Source: Hippasteria phrygiana (Eukaryota; Echinodermata; Asteroidea; Valvatida; Goniasteridae). From it: 64,000 nucleotides of DNA. Shown here in pieces: positions 63,993-64,000 of this stretch; position 1 is the first letter of the stretch, and each line of letters begins with the position of its first letter. The position numbers and the translations under genes were made by a program. The notes beneath the pieces were generated by a model. That model did no database searches, was not told where the DNA came from, and saw only the letters and a program-made list of their open reading frames with translations. The stretch is from NCBI GenBank assembly GCA_037893225.1, contig JAZGUH010000731.1:682001-746000 (forward strand), in the 5' to 3' direction.

Positions 63993-64000
63993 TTGTTGTT

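Noticed and set aside
1..64000. tRNA, rRNA or snRNA genes
   Set aside because: No cloverleaf with A and B boxes or conserved RNA core was recognised by eye; a dedicated covariance search would be needed to exclude small ones.

Overview
The window looks like nuclear DNA of an animal. Protein-coding genes are split into short exons with GT/AG introns of 0.3 to 9 kb, gene density is low, and most of the remaining sequence is mobile-element debris. Frequent ACATGTA and TAGGCCTA words, TTAGGG-type telomere-like motifs, many MITE families and a CR1/L2-type LINE suggest a marine invertebrate, perhaps a deuterostome such as an echinoderm, hemichordate or cephalochordate. That assignment is an inference and needs a database search. 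All exon models here come from reading splice sites and matching family motifs from memory.

Four genes are recognised with confidence. (1) 8,888-24,455, minus strand: phosphatidylserine decarboxylase (PISD), six coding exons ending in the LGST self-cleavage motif; the exon carrying the start codon was not found. A CpG-rich open exon at 20,754-21,146 lies inside this gene, has a strong donor in the same phase as the 24.3 kb exon, and may be an alternative first exon. (2) 33,321-35,116, plus strand: a macrophage migration inhibitory factor (MIF/D-DT) superfamily protein in three exons, with a TATA box and a probable non-coding first exon upstream. (3) 38,741-49,135, minus strand: class I fructose-bisphosphate aldolase, seven coding exons, complete from ATG to TAA. 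(4) 60,437-62,941, minus strand: mitochondrial rRNA 2'-O-methyltransferase MRM3 (SpoU family), three 3' exons, with the 5' exon outside the window or unrecognised. A weaker fifth call is a single exon at 4,275-4,438 (minus) that looks like the membrane-anchored start of an SRPBCC/START-fold protein. These are unrelated housekeeping-type genes; nothing suggests that they form a pathway or operon. MIF and aldolase are convergent, and poly(A) signals on the two strands lie about 40 bp apart near 36.8 kb.

Most of the rest is mobile DNA. There is a near-intact non-LTR retrotransposon with one frameshift in aldolase intron 1 (44.8-48.6 kb), a truncated LINE (31.7-32.3 kb), a Tc1/mariner transposase remnant (15.3-15.6 kb) and an 843-bp Harbinger deletion derivative with remnants of two genes (54.5-55.3 kb). 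Two hAT-like elements have 8-bp target duplications (12.1-12.6 and 38.9-39.3 kb), and two piggyBac-like MITEs are flanked by TTAA (44.5 and 51.2 kb). Several multi-copy MITE/SINE families also occur. Five segments are bounded by inverted telomere-like TTAACCCTAAC ends, and three of these carry tandem repeats inside. Minisatellites (11, 11, 15-16, 44 and 14 bp units) and about twenty poly-G/poly-C runs complete the picture. I found no CRISPR array, tRNA, rRNA or complete novel system.
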